A stretch of DNA of 64,000 bases from JAFDVN01 sp964472275 (GCA_964472275.1 CAYYJN010000001.1:28882-92881), one strand, 5' to 3'; positions 1 through 9,918 are shown, counted from the stretch's first letter. Numbers and translations are program-made. Notes: generated from the sequence alone by a model not told the origin.

Positions 1-2704
1 GGCTCGGGAAGAACTGGCCCACCCATGGCAACGCGAAGATGAAGCTCATCGCGCCGAAGAGCGCCAACGGCACCGAGATCAGGATGATGATGGGATCGCG
101 GAAGCTGTTGAACTGAGCGGCGAGCGTCAGGAACACGATGATGATGGCGAACATCATCGTGAGGGCGAAGCCGCCGGATTCCTGGACATACTGCCGCGAC
201 ACGCCAGAGAAGTCGCCGGTGTAGCCTGAAGGCGCGACTTCCTTCAGCGTCTGTTCCATGAACTTGATCGTGTCCTCCTGGGAGCCGGCGGGCACGCCCG
301 AGATGGTCGCGGAATTCATCTGCTGGAAGTGGCTGATGGACTCGGGCACGACGGAGCGGGTCAGCGTCGCCACCGTGGACGCGGGGATGATCGCGCCCTG
401 CGGGGTCTTGATGTAGTAATCCAAAACTTGATCGGGGTTCAGGCGGTCCTTCTGAAGCACCTGCGGCATCACGCGATAGGAGCGGCCCTGGATGGAGAAG
501 TAGTTCACATAGCCGCCACCCAGCGCGGCGCTGAGGGAGCCGCCCACATCGGCCTGGGTGAGGCCGAGCTGGGCGACCATGTTGCGATCCAACTCGACGG
601 TGTCCTGCGGCTTGTCCAGCTTCAGGTCGCTATCCACGAAGTAGAACTTGTGGCTCGCCTTGGCCTTTTCGAGCACCGCCTGGGAAACCCCGTAGAGGTT
701 CTGGAAGGGCTGGGTGGTCTTGATGACGAACTGGAAGGGCAGGCCCTGGCTGCCGGGGAGCGGCGGCTTCTGGAAGACGACCGCGTTCGCGCCGGCGATC
801 TTGGATGCGAGCTGGATTTGGTATTCCTTCTGGATCTCGTCCGCGCTCCGCGAACGCTCATCCCACGGCTTGAACAGCATGCCGCCGATGCCCTGATTGG
901 CCGTGGGCACGCCGGTGAGCTGGAACATCTGCTGGTATTCGGGCGTGGCCTTGGCGATCTGATGGGCCTGATCGGCGTAGGCCATCATCTGCTGGGGCGT
1001 GGCGTTAGGCGGGCCTTGCAGGTGATAGAGGACGAGACCCTGGTCTTCCTGGGGCGCCAGTTCCGACTTGGCGAATTTGAAGAGGCCGCCGAGCACCAGC
1101 AACAGGAAGAATCCCATCGTCACGGGCACCGCCCAGGTGGCGAGGATGCTCTTGAGCTTGCGCTGGTAGGCCGTGTGGATCTGCTCGAAGCGATGGTCAA
1201 TCCACATGACGAACCGCCCGCTGTCCTGCTCAGGGCGGAAGAAGCGGGAGCACATCATGGGCGAGAGCGTGAGCGCGATGATGCCCGAGACGGCCACCGA
1301 TCCGGCGAGGGTGAACGCGAACTCCGTGAAGAGACTGCCGGTGAGGCCGCCCTGGAAGCCGATGGGCACATAGACCGCGACGAGCACGACGGTCATGGCG
1401 AGAATGGGTCCGCCCAGTTCCCGCGCCGCCTGGAGCGAGGCCTCAAGCGGCGTCTTGCCCTCCTTCATGTGGCGATCGGCGTTCTCCACGACGATGATCG
1501 CGTCATCCACCACGAGTCCGATGGCCAGCACGAGCGCCAGCAGCGTGAGCAGGTTGATGGAGTAGCCGAAAGCCAGCATCACGAAGAAGGTTCCGATGAG
1601 GGAGAGCGGCATGGCGATCACCGGCACCACCACGGCCCGGAAGGTTCCGAGAAAGAGGTAGATCACCAGCGTGACGATGAGCAGGGCTTCCACGAGGGTC
1701 TTCACCACTTCGTAGATGGAGGTGTTCACGAACTTCGTCGCGTCATAGGCGATGGTGCCGGTGACGCCCGCGGGGAGCTGCTTCTGCAGGGCTGGGAAGG
1801 CCTCCCGCACCCGCTTCGCCACATCCAGCAGGTTGGCTTCCGGCGCCACCTTGATGCCGATGAACACGGACCGCTGACCATCGAAGGCCACATTGAAGTC
1901 GTAGTTGTCGGCGCCAAGGGTCACATTGGCGACATCTTCGAGCCGCACCGATTCGCCGCCCTGCTGACGGACGATGAGTTGCCTGAACTCGTCCACGGAA
2001 TGGAGGTCCGTGGCGGCGGTGAGGTCCACGCTCACCATCTGGCCCTTGGTGGTTCCGACCGCGGAGAGGTAGTTGTTCGCGACGAGCGCCTGCTGCACAT
2101 CCGCGGCCGTCACGCCGTGGGCGGCCATGCGCTGGGGGTCGAGCCAGGCGCGGAGGGCGAAGTTGCGCGCGCCGAGGATCTCGGCGGTCTGCACGCCCTC
2201 GATGGAATCCAACTGCGGCTTCACGACACGGGTGAGGTAGTCCGTGATGTTGTTGGTGGGCAGCACTTCGCTGAAGAAGCCCATGTACATCGCGTCCGTC
2301 GTGTCGCCAGTCTGAACCGTGATGACGGGAGCCTGAGCCTGGGGCGGCAACTGGTTCTTCACCGCGTTCACCTGGGTGGTGATCTCGGTGAGGGCCTTGT
2401 TCGCGCTGTAGTTCAGGCGCAGCGTGCAGCTGATGGACGAGACGCTGTTCACGCTGGACGAGGACATGTAGTCAATGCCCTGGGCCTGGGCGATGGAGGC
2501 TTCCAACGGCTGGGTGATGAAGCCCGCCACCGTCGCCGCGTCCGCGCCGTAGTAGGCGGTGGAGATGGTGACGACGGCGTTCTCGGTCTTCGGGTACTGG
2601 TTCACGGGCAGGCCGAAGACCGACCGCAGACCCAGCACGACGATGAGCAGGCTGACCACCAGGGCCAGGACCGGCTTCCGGATGAAGATGTCGGTGAAAT
2701 TCAT
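1..2704 (-). CDS. RND multidrug efflux permease, inner membrane (3' end outside window)
   Basis: Proton-driven inner-membrane pump of the HAE1/AcrB family that passes hydrophobic compounds to a periplasmic adaptor and an outer-membrane channel. About 901 of the usual 1020-1050 residues are visible and the C-terminus lies beyond the window edge. The N-terminus (MNFTDIFIRKPVLALV) is the typical cytoplasmic lead and first membrane helix of the family. The proton-relay motif GLVVDDAIIVVEN places the paired aspartates at residues 400-401, equivalent to AcrB D407/D408. The start is the ATG 10 bases after the stop of the adaptor gene, behind GAGG. It is the last visible gene of a three-gene efflux operon; no regulator lies beside it in the window. 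Substrate range cannot be read from sequence. Confidence 0.93.
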   Translation of the reverse strand, partial: MNFTDIFIRKPVLALVVSLLIVVLGLRSVFGLPVNQYPKTENAVVTISTAYYGADAATVAGFITQPLEASIAQAQGIDYMSSSSVNSVSSISCTLRLNYSANKALTEITTQVNAVKNQLPPQAQAPVITVQTGDTTDAMYMGFFSEVLPTNNITDYLTRVVKPQLDSIEGVQTAEILGARNFALRAWLDPQRMAAHGVTAADVQQALVANNYLSAVGTTKGQMVSVDLTAATDLHSVDEFRQLIVRQQGGESVRLEDVANVTLGADNYDFNVAFDGQRSVFIGIKVAPEANLLDVAKRVREAFPALQKQLPAGVTGTIAYDATKFVNTSIYEVVKTLVEALLIVTLVIYLFLGTFRAVVVPVIAMPLSLIGTFFVMLAFGYSINLLTLLALVLAIGLVVDDAIIVVENADRHMKEGKTPLEASLQAARELGGPILAMTVVLVAVYVPIGFQGGLTGSLFTEFAFTLAGSVAVSGIIALTLSPMMCSRFFRPEQDSGRFVMWIDHRFEQIHTAYQRKLKSILATWAVPVTMGFFLLLVLGGLFKFAKSELAPQEDQGLVLYHLQGPPNATPQQMMAYADQAHQIAKATPEYQQMFQLTGVPTANQGIGGMLFKPWDERSRSADEIQKEYQIQLASKIAGANAVVFQKPPLPGSQGLPFQFVIKTTQPFQNLYGVSQAVLEKAKASHKFYFVDSDLKLDKPQDTVELDRNMVAQLGLTQADVGGSLSAALGGGYVNYFSIQGRSYRVMPQVLQKDRLNPDQVLDYYIKTPQGAIIPASTVATLTRSVVPESISHFQQMNSATISGVPAGSQEDTIKFMEQTLKEVAPSGYTGDFSGVSRQYVQESGGFALTMMFAIIIVFLTLAAQFNSFRDPIIILISVPLALFGAMSFIFALPWVGQFFPS

Positions 2705-2714
2705 GCGTCCCGCC

Positions 2715-3899
2715 TCACTGTTCCTGCGGCGCGGGGTTCGCGTCGTTCGCAGGCAGGACACCCTTGTTGCTGGGCGCGAGCGGCGTGCCGTTCTTCAGCT
2801 TCAGACCGCCGCTGGACACGACCACCGCGCCTTCATCGAGGCCCTTCAGGATCGCCACCTGATCGCCGCGGGTCGGACCGGTCGTGACGAAGACCTGCTG
2901 GGCCATGAGGCCCTGGTGCTTCTTGCCATCCATGCCCATGACTTCGCCCTGCTTCGCGATGAACACCGTCGCGCCGTAGGGGTTGTAGGTGATGGCGGTC
3001 TGGGGCAGCGTCAGGTACTTCTGCTTGGAGCCGACTTCCACGGACACATTGGCGAACATGCCGGGGATAAGGGTGCGCTTGGGGTTCGGGACGGTGGCCT
3101 CCACCTGCACATTGCGGGTGCTGGGGTCCACCTTCGGATTCACGACCGTCACTTTCCCGGTGAAGCCCTGGCCGCCGAAGGCGTCGAGGGCGAGGTCTAC
3201 TTTCTGGCCGGAGGCGATGGTCGCCAGATCGCGCTGGGGCAGGTAGAAGTCCACATAGACCGGATCGAGCTGCTGCACCGTGACGACGGAGACGCCGGAG
3301 TTGATGTAGGCGCCGGGGCTCGTGGTAATGAGGCCCACGCGGCCGCTGAAGGGCGCGCTGAGGCGTTTCTTGGCCATCACGGCGGCGGCCTGCTGGGCCG
3401 CCGCCTCCTTGGCCTTGAAGTCGGCGTCGGCGGCGTCGAAGTCGCCCTGGCTGATGGCGTGGATCTCAAGCTGCTGCTTGGCGCGATCGCGGTTCACCTT
3501 CGCCAGCGCGGCGCCCGCCTGGGCGGCCTTGACCTGGGCGGCCTCCACGGCGTCGTTGAGCTGGACGAGGAGTTGGCCCTGTTTCACCTCACCGCCGGCG
3601 CGCGCCCCCACTTGGGTGACGACGCCCGCGACTTCGAAGGCCAGATCCGCGCCCTTCACCGCGCGCAGGGTGCCGACGGCGCTGAGGGTCGGCTGCCACT
3701 CGTCGTAGGCGGCGGTGGTGGTGGTGACGGCCGCGGGCGGCTCGCCCTTGGGGGCCGAGCTGATCATCTTCATGATCCCGGCGATCATGATGGCCGCGAG
3801 CAGGATCACCAACACCACGACGAAGAGGATCATCCACAGCATCCGCTTGCCGGTGCTGGGCCGGGGCAGGTTCATATCAGGCGCGTTCTCCAACTGCAT
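2715..3899 (-). CDS. RND efflux periplasmic adaptor (membrane fusion protein)
   Basis: HlyD/AcrA-type adaptor linking the permease to the outer-membrane factor. A membrane helix near residues 20-42 of a 394-residue protein suggests inner-membrane anchoring rather than a lipoprotein. It is followed by the biotinyl-lipoyl-like half motifs (GVVTQVGARAGGEVKQGQ and SAPFSGRVGLI), with a helical hairpin rich in Ala/Gln/Lys between them, and then a beta-barrel domain. The start chosen is the second in-frame ATG because GGAG lies 5 bases upstream; an ATG 15 bases earlier (3914) has no visible ribosome site. It lies between the outer-membrane channel gene and the permease gene. Confidence 0.92.
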   Translation of the reverse strand: MQLENAPDMNLPRPSTGKRMLWMILFVVVLVILLAAIMIAGIMKMISSAPKGEPPAAVTTTTAAYDEWQPTLSAVGTLRAVKGADLAFEVAGVVTQVGARAGGEVKQGQLLVQLNDAVEAAQVKAAQAGAALAKVNRDRAKQQLEIHAISQGDFDAADADFKAKEAAAQQAAAVMAKKRLSAPFSGRVGLITTSPGAYINSGVSVVTVQQLDPVYVDFYLPQRDLATIASGQKVDLALDAFGGQGFTGKVTVVNPKVDPSTRNVQVEATVPNPKRTLIPGMFANVSVEVGSKQKYLTLPQTAITYNPYGATVFIAKQGEVMGMDGKKHQGLMAQQVFVTTGPTRGDQVAILKGLDEGAVVVSSGGLKLKNGTPLAPSNKGVLPANDANPAPQEQ

Positions 3900-3927
3900 G
3901 GGGGCTCCGTTCATTCTGGATCAGGGA

Positions 3928-5418
3928 TCAGTGTTTTTCACCGGCTTCGCGCTGACGCCAACCTCCGCCCAGCGCGGCGTAGAGCGCGGCGGTGTCGGAG
4001 AGGCGGTTGGCGCGGGCTTGGATGTAGCCGATGCGGGCTTGCTGCCATTGGCGCGTCGCGTCGAGCAATTGCAGGTAGCTCGCGGCGCCGAGGCGGTAGG
4101 AGGCCTTCACGAGATCGAGGGATTTTGCCGCGGCCTGCTCGGCCTGGGACTGGGCCGCGAGCGCGTCCGCGTCGAACTGGAGCGCGTTCAGCGCGTCCGA
4201 CACATTGGCGAAGGCGTTGAGCACGGAGGCGCGGTAGGTGGCCGACGCGGCGTCGAGGCCCGCCTCCGCCGCGCGCTTCTGGGCGCGCAGGCTGCCGCCG
4301 TGGAAGAGGGGCTGCAACAGGTTGAGGCCGAGGCTCCATCCCGTCGTCGGCTCCTTGAAGAGATCCTTGGTCTGAGTCGCGGAAGAGCCATAGGCGCCGC
4401 CCAGCGTGATCTGCGGGAAGAGATTCGCGGTGGCGAGGCCCACCTGGGCCGTGGCCGCGTGGAGCTGGGCTTCGGCGGCAAGCACATCGGGGCGCTGGCG
4501 CGTCAGCTCGGAAGGCAGGCTCAACGGAACTTCGCCCGGCAGCGTGTAGCCGGAAAGATCCCCTGCGGGCGCGGGCCCTTCAGAAGGCAGCTTGCCGAGC
4601 AGCACCGCGAGCTGGTTCCGCACGGAGGCGAGGGCGAAGTTCAGCGGCGCGAGTTGGGCCTGGGCTGTGGCGAGCTGGGCCTGCACGGCGAGCAGGTCGG
4701 CTTGGCTCTTCACGCCGATGGCGTACTGCTTGGACGCGAGGTCGGATTGTTCTTGAAGGAGTTTCACGACTTCCTGGGTCGCGCCGATCTGCTCCTGGAG
4801 CGCGGCTTCCCGGAAGGTGGCCGTCGCCACATTGGAGGCGAGACTCAGCTCCGCGCCTTCCAGCAGCCAGCGGTTGTAGTCCACTTGAGCCCCGCGCAGT
4901 TCCACGCCGCGCCGCACGCCGCCGAAGAGGTCCAGCGTGTAGGAGACATTCACCGACGCGTTGTAAAGCGTGAAAGGCGTGCCCGTGCCGCCGATAGCGA
5001 CGCTCTGCTTGACGCGGGAGGCGCCCGCGCTCAAGTCCGCCGAAGGGAACCATCCGCCCTTGGCGGCGCGGTAGGTCTCCTGCGCCTGTTTCAGGGATGC
5101 GCGCGCGGCTTCCACGCTCGGGCTGTGGGTCAGCGCCTCATCCACCCGGGCGTTCAGGGCCGGGCTGCCGAAGGCCGTCCACCACTTGTCCTGGACCTCT
5201 TCGCCGGCCTTCAGCGCCTGGACGCCGCCGCCGGGGGTGCTAGCGTCGCCGACTTGAGCGGGCGCCTGCCCAGCGCCATAGCGATCCGCTTTGGGGGCCT
5301 CGGGCGAAGTGAATTTCGGCCCCACCGCGCAGCCGACGAGGGCGAAAGAAAGGAGGGAGAGCAGCGCGGCGCCGCGCAACCCTCCTCGCCGTTGATTTTC
5401 AAAGGCAACACGAGCCAT
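3928..5418 (-). CDS. Outer-membrane efflux lipoprotein, NodT/OprM family
   Basis: TolC-like outer-membrane channel for the adjacent RND pump. The N-terminus has a basic stretch, a hydrophobic core and a lipobox (ALVGC, cysteine about residue 30), so it should be lipidated after signal peptidase II cleavage, as in the NodT family. The body (496 residues) shows two OEP-type repeats: long amphipathic Ala/Gln-rich helices with the typical SYRLGAASYLQLLDATR signature near the C-terminus. It is the first gene of the efflux operon, read channel, adaptor, permease, a less common order than regulator-adaptor-permease-channel. Confidence 0.93.
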   Translation of the reverse strand: MARVAFENQRRGGLRGAALLSLLSFALVGCAVGPKFTSPEAPKADRYGAGQAPAQVGDASTPGGGVQALKAGEEVQDKWWTAFGSPALNARVDEALTHSPSVEAARASLKQAQETYRAAKGGWFPSADLSAGASRVKQSVAIGGTGTPFTLYNASVNVSYTLDLFGGVRRGVELRGAQVDYNRWLLEGAELSLASNVATATFREAALQEQIGATQEVVKLLQEQSDLASKQYAIGVKSQADLLAVQAQLATAQAQLAPLNFALASVRNQLAVLLGKLPSEGPAPAGDLSGYTLPGEVPLSLPSELTRQRPDVLAAEAQLHAATAQVGLATANLFPQITLGGAYGSSATQTKDLFKEPTTGWSLGLNLLQPLFHGGSLRAQKRAAEAGLDAASATYRASVLNAFANVSDALNALQFDADALAAQSQAEQAAAKSLDLVKASYRLGAASYLQLLDATRQWQQARIGYIQARANRLSDTAALYAALGGGWRQREAGEKH

Positions 5419-5489
5419 GAGCCACCTGGGACGATCATGGTAGCCCTAAGCATGCGAGGCTCGCAACTTCAAAATCGGCGAACGGCGGA

Positions 5490-5511
5490 ATGGGCCCGGT
5501 GAAGGGCCCAT
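5490..5511 (-). terminator. Hairpin after the OPT transporter gene, possible terminator
   Basis: A perfect 8-bp inverted repeat (ATGGGCCC, 6-base loop, GGGCCCAT) lies between the OPT gene and the outer-membrane lipoprotein gene. In the minus direction it is followed by only a weak T content (TTCCGCCGTT), so termination may be inefficient or Rho-assisted. Confidence 0.45.
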
Positions 5512-5540
5512 CCGTCCTTAGGCACCTGACGGTTCGTAGG

Positions 5541-7580
5541 CTATTTGGCGGCCATCCGGCGGCCCATGCGGCTCACCCACACATAGAGGCCCGCGACCAC
5601 GGCCACGAAGGCCACGCCGCCCACCAGCACCGAGAGATGGGCGGCGTAGCCGTCGCCCACGAGGTTCAGCGGGAAGTCGTGGTTCTTGAAGCCGAGCTGC
5701 TCGGAGAAGCCCACCAGCGCCGCCACCAGCACGCCGATGAGGCCTTCGCCCACGATCATGCCGGAGGCGAGCAGCACACCGAGCTGCTTCGTCGGCTCGG
5801 CGTTGGGACCCTGCTCCGCGCGGCGGTCGAACCACCAGCCGACGACGGCGCCGACGACGACCATGAGCGTGCTCTGGGTCGGGAGGTAGATGCCGAGGCC
5901 GATGGCGAGCGGCGCGAGATGCACGGACTTCGTCGTCTTCTTCAGGATCTCGTCCACGATGATGGCCGCGACGCCGATCCACGCGCCGATCTTGATGAGG
6001 CTCCAGTCAATGTTGTTCTGGATGACGCCCGAGGCCAGCGCGGAGATGAGGCCCGCCTGGGGCGCGGCGAGGGAATGGGCCGTGGCGTTGGGCGCGCCGG
6101 TGAAGCCGTAGGCCTGGTTGAGCAGGTCCAGCACCGGCGGGATGATCGCCGCGCCGGCGAAGACGCCGATGACGAGCGCCCACTGCTGCTTGGAGGGCGT
6201 CGCGTCCACCAACTGGCCGGTCTTGAGATCCTGGAGGTTGTTGTTGGCGATGGCCGCGACGGTGAAGACGATGGCCGTGACGAAGAGCGCGAAGGCCACC
6301 AGCGCCTTTTCGCCGCCCGGAGGCAGGCCGGAGCGCACGCCGAAGATGAGCAGCAGCGCCGCGCAGATCACGACGAGGATGCCGATGCCGGACAGCGGGC
6401 TGTTGGAGGAGCCGATCAAGCCCGCCATGTAACCGCACACCGCCGAGACGAGGAAGCTCATCAGGACGATGAAGAGGACGCCGCCGCCCACCAGCAGCCC
6501 GAGGTGATCCTGGAGGCCCAACCCGGCGGTCTTGGCGAAGTGGTAGAGCAGGTAGGCGATGGGTGCGAGGCAGACGAGGCTGATGAGCCCCACCTGGCCG
6601 ATGGGGATGTCCTGTTCGGTGCGCGGCAGCGTCGCGCCCTGGCCGGCCTTGCGGACCTTGTTGGCGGCCATGGCCGACACGAGGCCGCTGACCACGGGCT
6701 TCACCAGCTTGCCCAGCGTCCAGATGGCCGCGATGCCGATGGTGCCCGCGCCGACAAAACGAACCTTGTGGCTCCAGGTCGCGCCCGCGATGTCCGCGAC
6801 GGAGCCCGTCGCCGCCGCGATCGCCGAGTAGTGCGGCACGCCCCAGGCCCATCCGATGATGGCGCCCACCAGCATGGCGAGGCCCACCCAGAGGCCGATG
6901 AGGTGGCCGATGCCCAGCAGCGCCGGGGAGAGGAAGAAGTCGAAGCCCGTCACGCCCGCGTTGTCCGCCTTCCCGACGCGGAAGTAATGGACCACATCGC
7001 CCGCGAAGACGCGCGTGGCGACGATGAGGGCGAAGGCGCCCGAGGCGATGGAGCCCCACACGACCGCCAACAGGCCCGCGCGGTTCTCCTCCGCGCCCGC
7101 TCCGGACTCGCCCGCGCCCACCTTGAGCACTTCGGCGCAGGCCAGGCCTTCGGGATAGGGCAGGTCGGAGTTCGTCACCAGCGCGCGGCGCAGGGGAATC
7201 GAATACATCACGCCGAGCACGCCGCCCAGGGCGCACACGGCGAAGGACTCCCAGTAATTGAAGCCCGTCCACCAGCTGATCATGATCAGGCCCGGCAGTA
7301 CGAAGATGATGGAGGACAGTGTGCCGGCCGCCGAGGCCACCGTCTGCACGATGTTGTTCTCCTGCATGGTCGAGCCCTTGAAGTAGCGCAGGATCGCCAT
7401 GGAGATCACCGCCGCGGGGATCGAGGTGGCGAAGGTCAGCCCGGCCTTCAGGCCGAAGTAGACATTCGCCGCCGTGAACACGACGGTGATGACGATGCCG
7501 ATGATCAGGCCGCGGAGGGTGAATTCCTTCCGGAGGAATCCCTCTTCACCCGCGGGTTTGGTCTGTGCCTGGTCCGACAT
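5541..7580 (-). CDS. OPT-family oligopeptide transporter
   Basis: Polytopic inner-membrane transporter of the oligopeptide transporter (OPT/YSL) superfamily. Bacterial members are proposed to import small peptides or metal chelates. The 679-residue protein is almost entirely hydrophobic segments, beginning with the family signature near FTLRGLIIGIVITVVFTAAN and containing the conserved VYFGLKAGLT and GVLGVMYSIPLRRALV regions and a CAEVLK motif. The start chosen is the ATG preceded by AAGGAG with 5-base spacing; an upstream TTG would extend it by five residues. It is divergent from the SpoU methyltransferase gene, with a candidate promoter in the gap. The substrate is not inferable. Confidence 0.92.
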   Translation of the reverse strand: MSDQAQTKPAGEEGFLRKEFTLRGLIIGIVITVVFTAANVYFGLKAGLTFATSIPAAVISMAILRYFKGSTMQENNIVQTVASAAGTLSSIIFVLPGLIMISWWTGFNYWESFAVCALGGVLGVMYSIPLRRALVTNSDLPYPEGLACAEVLKVGAGESGAGAEENRAGLLAVVWGSIASGAFALIVATRVFAGDVVHYFRVGKADNAGVTGFDFFLSPALLGIGHLIGLWVGLAMLVGAIIGWAWGVPHYSAIAAATGSVADIAGATWSHKVRFVGAGTIGIAAIWTLGKLVKPVVSGLVSAMAANKVRKAGQGATLPRTEQDIPIGQVGLISLVCLAPIAYLLYHFAKTAGLGLQDHLGLLVGGGVLFIVLMSFLVSAVCGYMAGLIGSSNSPLSGIGILVVICAALLLIFGVRSGLPPGGEKALVAFALFVTAIVFTVAAIANNNLQDLKTGQLVDATPSKQQWALVIGVFAGAAIIPPVLDLLNQAYGFTGAPNATAHSLAAPQAGLISALASGVIQNNIDWSLIKIGAWIGVAAIIVDEILKKTTKSVHLAPLAIGLGIYLPTQSTLMVVVGAVVGWWFDRRAEQGPNAEPTKQLGVLLASGMIVGEGLIGVLVAALVGFSEQLGFKNHDFPLNLVGDGYAAHLSVLVGGVAFVAVVAGLYVWVSRMGRRMAAK

Positions 7581-7624
7581 GGACGCTCCTTGCAAAGCCG
7601 TGACAGTTCGTAAACGATCCCTCG

Positions 7625-7653
7625 ATCCTACCGGGCGATGGTCCGATTCCCAA
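7625..7653 (-). promoter_or_regulatory. Candidate sigma-70 promoter for the OPT gene
   Basis: Reading the minus strand, TTGGGA is separated by 17 bases from TAGGAT (4/6 match each to -35 and -10). The predicted start lies about 38 bases before the OPT start codon. Pattern only. Confidence 0.35.
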
Positions 7654-7672
7654 GCCGTGGGAAACTGCTCCC

Positions 7673-8446
7673 ATGCCGCTCAAGCTCGTCACCAGCCGGG
7701 ATAATCCCGCCCTCAAGCACATTCGCTCGGTTTTGTCCGAGTCCGGCGCAAAGCGCGCCGCGACCCTGCTGGCGGGCGCGAAACTCATCGAGGGCTGGGT
7801 CCAGGCCCGGGGCCGCGCGGGCGCGGATCGCCTCAAGCCCGTCCAGTGGCTCCGGATGGAGGGCGCCGAGGCGCATCCGCTGGAGGCCGAGCTGGACCTT
7901 CCCGGCCTGCTCCTTCCCGAAGCCCGCATGCGCGAGGTGACTGAGATGAAGAGCCCGCCCTCCCACGCGCTGCTCATGGAGGTCGGCCCCGAACCCGACG
8001 CCCCTTTGGGGCCGCGCGTGATCGGCGCGTGGGGCATCCAGGACCCGGGCAACCTCGGCGCGATCCTGCGTTCCGCCGCCGCGTTTGGATTCGAGGAGGC
8101 GATCCTCGGTCCCGGCTGCGCCGACCCCTTCGAACCCAAGGCGCTGCGCGGCTCCATGGGCGCGGCCTTCCTCGTCTCGCTGCGGCGTTGCGCCGCGCTG
8201 GAGGAGCTGTTGGATGGCGGCGCGTGGGTCGCGCTGGATGGCGGCGAAGGCGCGATCGCGCTGGAGGAAGCGGACCTGCGCGAACCCGTGCGCCTGCTCG
8301 TCGGCAACGAAGGCCATGGCTGGCGCGGCGTGGAGCTGCCCGCCGCGGTGCGGCGCGTGGCCATCCCCACCTCCGGCGTCGAAAGCCTCAACGCGGCCGT
8401 GGCCATGGGCATCGCCTGTTTCGAAGCCGCTCGGAGACGCCCATGA
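7673..8446 (+). CDS. TrmH/SpoU-family RNA 2'-O-methyltransferase
   Basis: S-adenosylmethionine-dependent ribose methylase of the SPOUT superfamily. The 257-residue protein has an N-terminal substrate-binding segment (SRDNPALKHIR) and a C-terminal knotted catalytic domain. That domain carries the three SpoU motifs: DPGNLGAILRSA (motif 1, catalytic Arg), LLVGNEGHG (motif 2) and IPTSGVESLNAAVAMGI (motif 3). The target, rRNA or tRNA, cannot be told from sequence; a second SpoU enzyme at 47.8 kb looks like RlmB. Its stop codon overlaps the start of the next gene (ATGA), so the two are translationally coupled. Confidence 0.9.
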   Translation: MPLKLVTSRDNPALKHIRSVLSESGAKRAATLLAGAKLIEGWVQARGRAGADRLKPVQWLRMEGAEAHPLEAELDLPGLLLPEARMREVTEMKSPPSHALLMEVGPEPDAPLGPRVIGAWGIQDPGNLGAILRSAAAFGFEEAILGPGCADPFEPKALRGSMGAAFLVSLRRCAALEELLDGGAWVALDGGEGAIALEEADLREPVRLLVGNEGHGWRGVELPAAVRRVAIPTSGVESLNAAVAMGIACFEAARRRP

Positions 8447-9918
8447 AGAAACTGCTGCCGGTCGCCTCCAGCTTCGCGCTCGCGGCCTTCTTCTGGCTCG
8501 CCTTCGGCTTTCCCACCGCCTGGGGCGGCCTGCTCTCCGCGCTCTTCGGCTTCCTCTTCCCCGCGATGCTGCTGGAGGCGCGCTTCCGCAAGCGCCACCT
8601 GGGCTGGGTCTTCCTCGCCTGCGCCCTCGGCGTCGCGGCCATCTTCGCCTTCGTGCCCCGCACCGTGGCGGTGAAGGGCGATCTGCCCTGGAGCCTCGCC
8701 TGGGCCGCCTCCCTGCTCTTCTGGGCCTGGGAGGGCCTCGGCTTCACGGCGGTGGCGTTCGTTTCAGGGTGGGCCTACGGCAAGCGCGGGCGCTGGGCCG
8801 CCGTCTTCGCCGCCGCGCTCGGCATCGCGCTCTGGGAGCGCTTCGGCTTCCATGTCTATCCCTGGAGCTGGGGCACCTCGGTGAGCGCCATCCCCCTCTT
8901 CGCCCGAGGCACGGCCTTCGTCACCACCACCGGCTTCTCGGCCCTGCTGTGGGGTGCGGGTGCCTGGACCGCCGCCGCGCTGGTGGAGGGCAAGCCGCTC
9001 CGGACCTTCCTTGGCCCGGTCGCCGCCTTCGGGCTTCTCGCCGCGCTGGGCGCGGCGTGGCCGCTGCTGCCCAAAGGACCTGAACGGAAGCTGGATCTCG
9101 TGATGATCCAGCCGGATTTCGTCGCGGGCGAGCGCTGCCCCGGCATGGAAGAGGCGATGTGGGCGCTCACGGATCCCGTGCTGCGGGCCAACCACCTCCC
9201 GCGCGCGGACGCGCCGACGCTGGTGCTGTGGCCGGAAAGCTCGGTGCTGGGGCGGGATGATCTGCGACCCAATCCCCGCCTCGCCCAGGAAGCCGCGTCG
9301 CGCGGCGTCGCCTGGCTCTACGGCACCGAAGGCGGCCTCTACAACCTCGCCCGCGGCGAGGCGCCGGGCCATCCCACCTTCCTCCAAGCGAAGGTCGAGC
9401 CCATGCCCTTCGGCGAGCGCATGCCCGGTCCCGCCTGGCTTCGGCACTGGCTCGACGCGAAGCTCGGCTTCCTCTCCCAAGAGCCCGGCACGCTCACGCC
9501 CGGCGGCTTCGAAGCTGGCAGCATGAAGGTCGCGCCCCTCATCTGCAGCGAGGCGCTGGATCCCGAGCGCGCCCGCGCGGGACTCGCCATCGCGCAGGCG
9601 GACCTGCTCGCCAACCTGACCAACGACGGATGGTTCGAGGCCACGGACGCCACGGACCTCCACGGCGCGCACATCCGCCTGCGGGCCTGCGAGCTCGGCG
9701 TGCCCCTCGCCCGCGCGACGCTCACGGGCAAGAGCGGCCTCTTCTTCGCGGATGGCACCGGCGGCCTTTGGGGTTCGCCTCTGAGTGAGGCCACCTACGC
9801 GCTGCGCCTCGATTGGCGACCTGTGCGCACGCCCGCGCGGAGCCCGTGGGCCCTGCGCCTGCTGTGGCTCCTCCTCGCGGGGGGCGCGCTCCTCACCTTC
9901 GTGAAAGGCCGACCATGA
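8443..9918 (+). CDS. lnt: Apolipoprotein N-acyltransferase
   Basis: Transfers an acyl chain to the N-terminal cysteine of apolipoproteins in the inner membrane, the last step of lipoprotein maturation. The 491-residue protein has several N-terminal membrane helices, a periplasmic nitrilase-like domain and a final C-terminal helix. The catalytic triad is visible: Glu265 in LVLWPESS, Lys317 in LQAKVEPMPFGER and Cys368 in APLICSEA. The conserved NDGWF segment and the RATLTGKSG strand also match. It starts in the stop of the SpoU gene (ATGA) and ends in the start of maf (ATGA), giving a three-gene coupled set. Several lipoproteins in this window are likely clients. Confidence 0.92.
   Translation: MKKLLPVASSFALAAFFWLAFGFPTAWGGLLSALFGFLFPAMLLEARFRKRHLGWVFLACALGVAAIFAFVPRTVAVKGDLPWSLAWAASLLFWAWEGLGFTAVAFVSGWAYGKRGRWAAVFAAALGIALWERFGFHVYPWSWGTSVSAIPLFARGTAFVTTTGFSALLWGAGAWTAAALVEGKPLRTFLGPVAAFGLLAALGAAWPLLPKGPERKLDLVMIQPDFVAGERCPGMEEAMWALTDPVLRANHLPRADAPTLVLWPESSVLGRDDLRPNPRLAQEAASRGVAWLYGTEGGLYNLARGEAPGHPTFLQAKVEPMPFGERMPGPAWLRHWLDAKLGFLSQEPGTLTPGGFEAGSMKVAPLICSEALDPERARAGLAIAQADLLANLTNDGWFEATDATDLHGAHIRLRACELGVPLARATLTGKSGLFFADGTGGLWGSPLSEATYALRLDWRPVRTPARSPWALRLLWLLLAGGALLTFVKGRP

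Noticed and set aside
329..2887. Plus-strand 852-codon open frame over the RND permease
   Set aside because: The minus strand encodes a clear RND permease with conserved motifs; the plus frame is a shadow.
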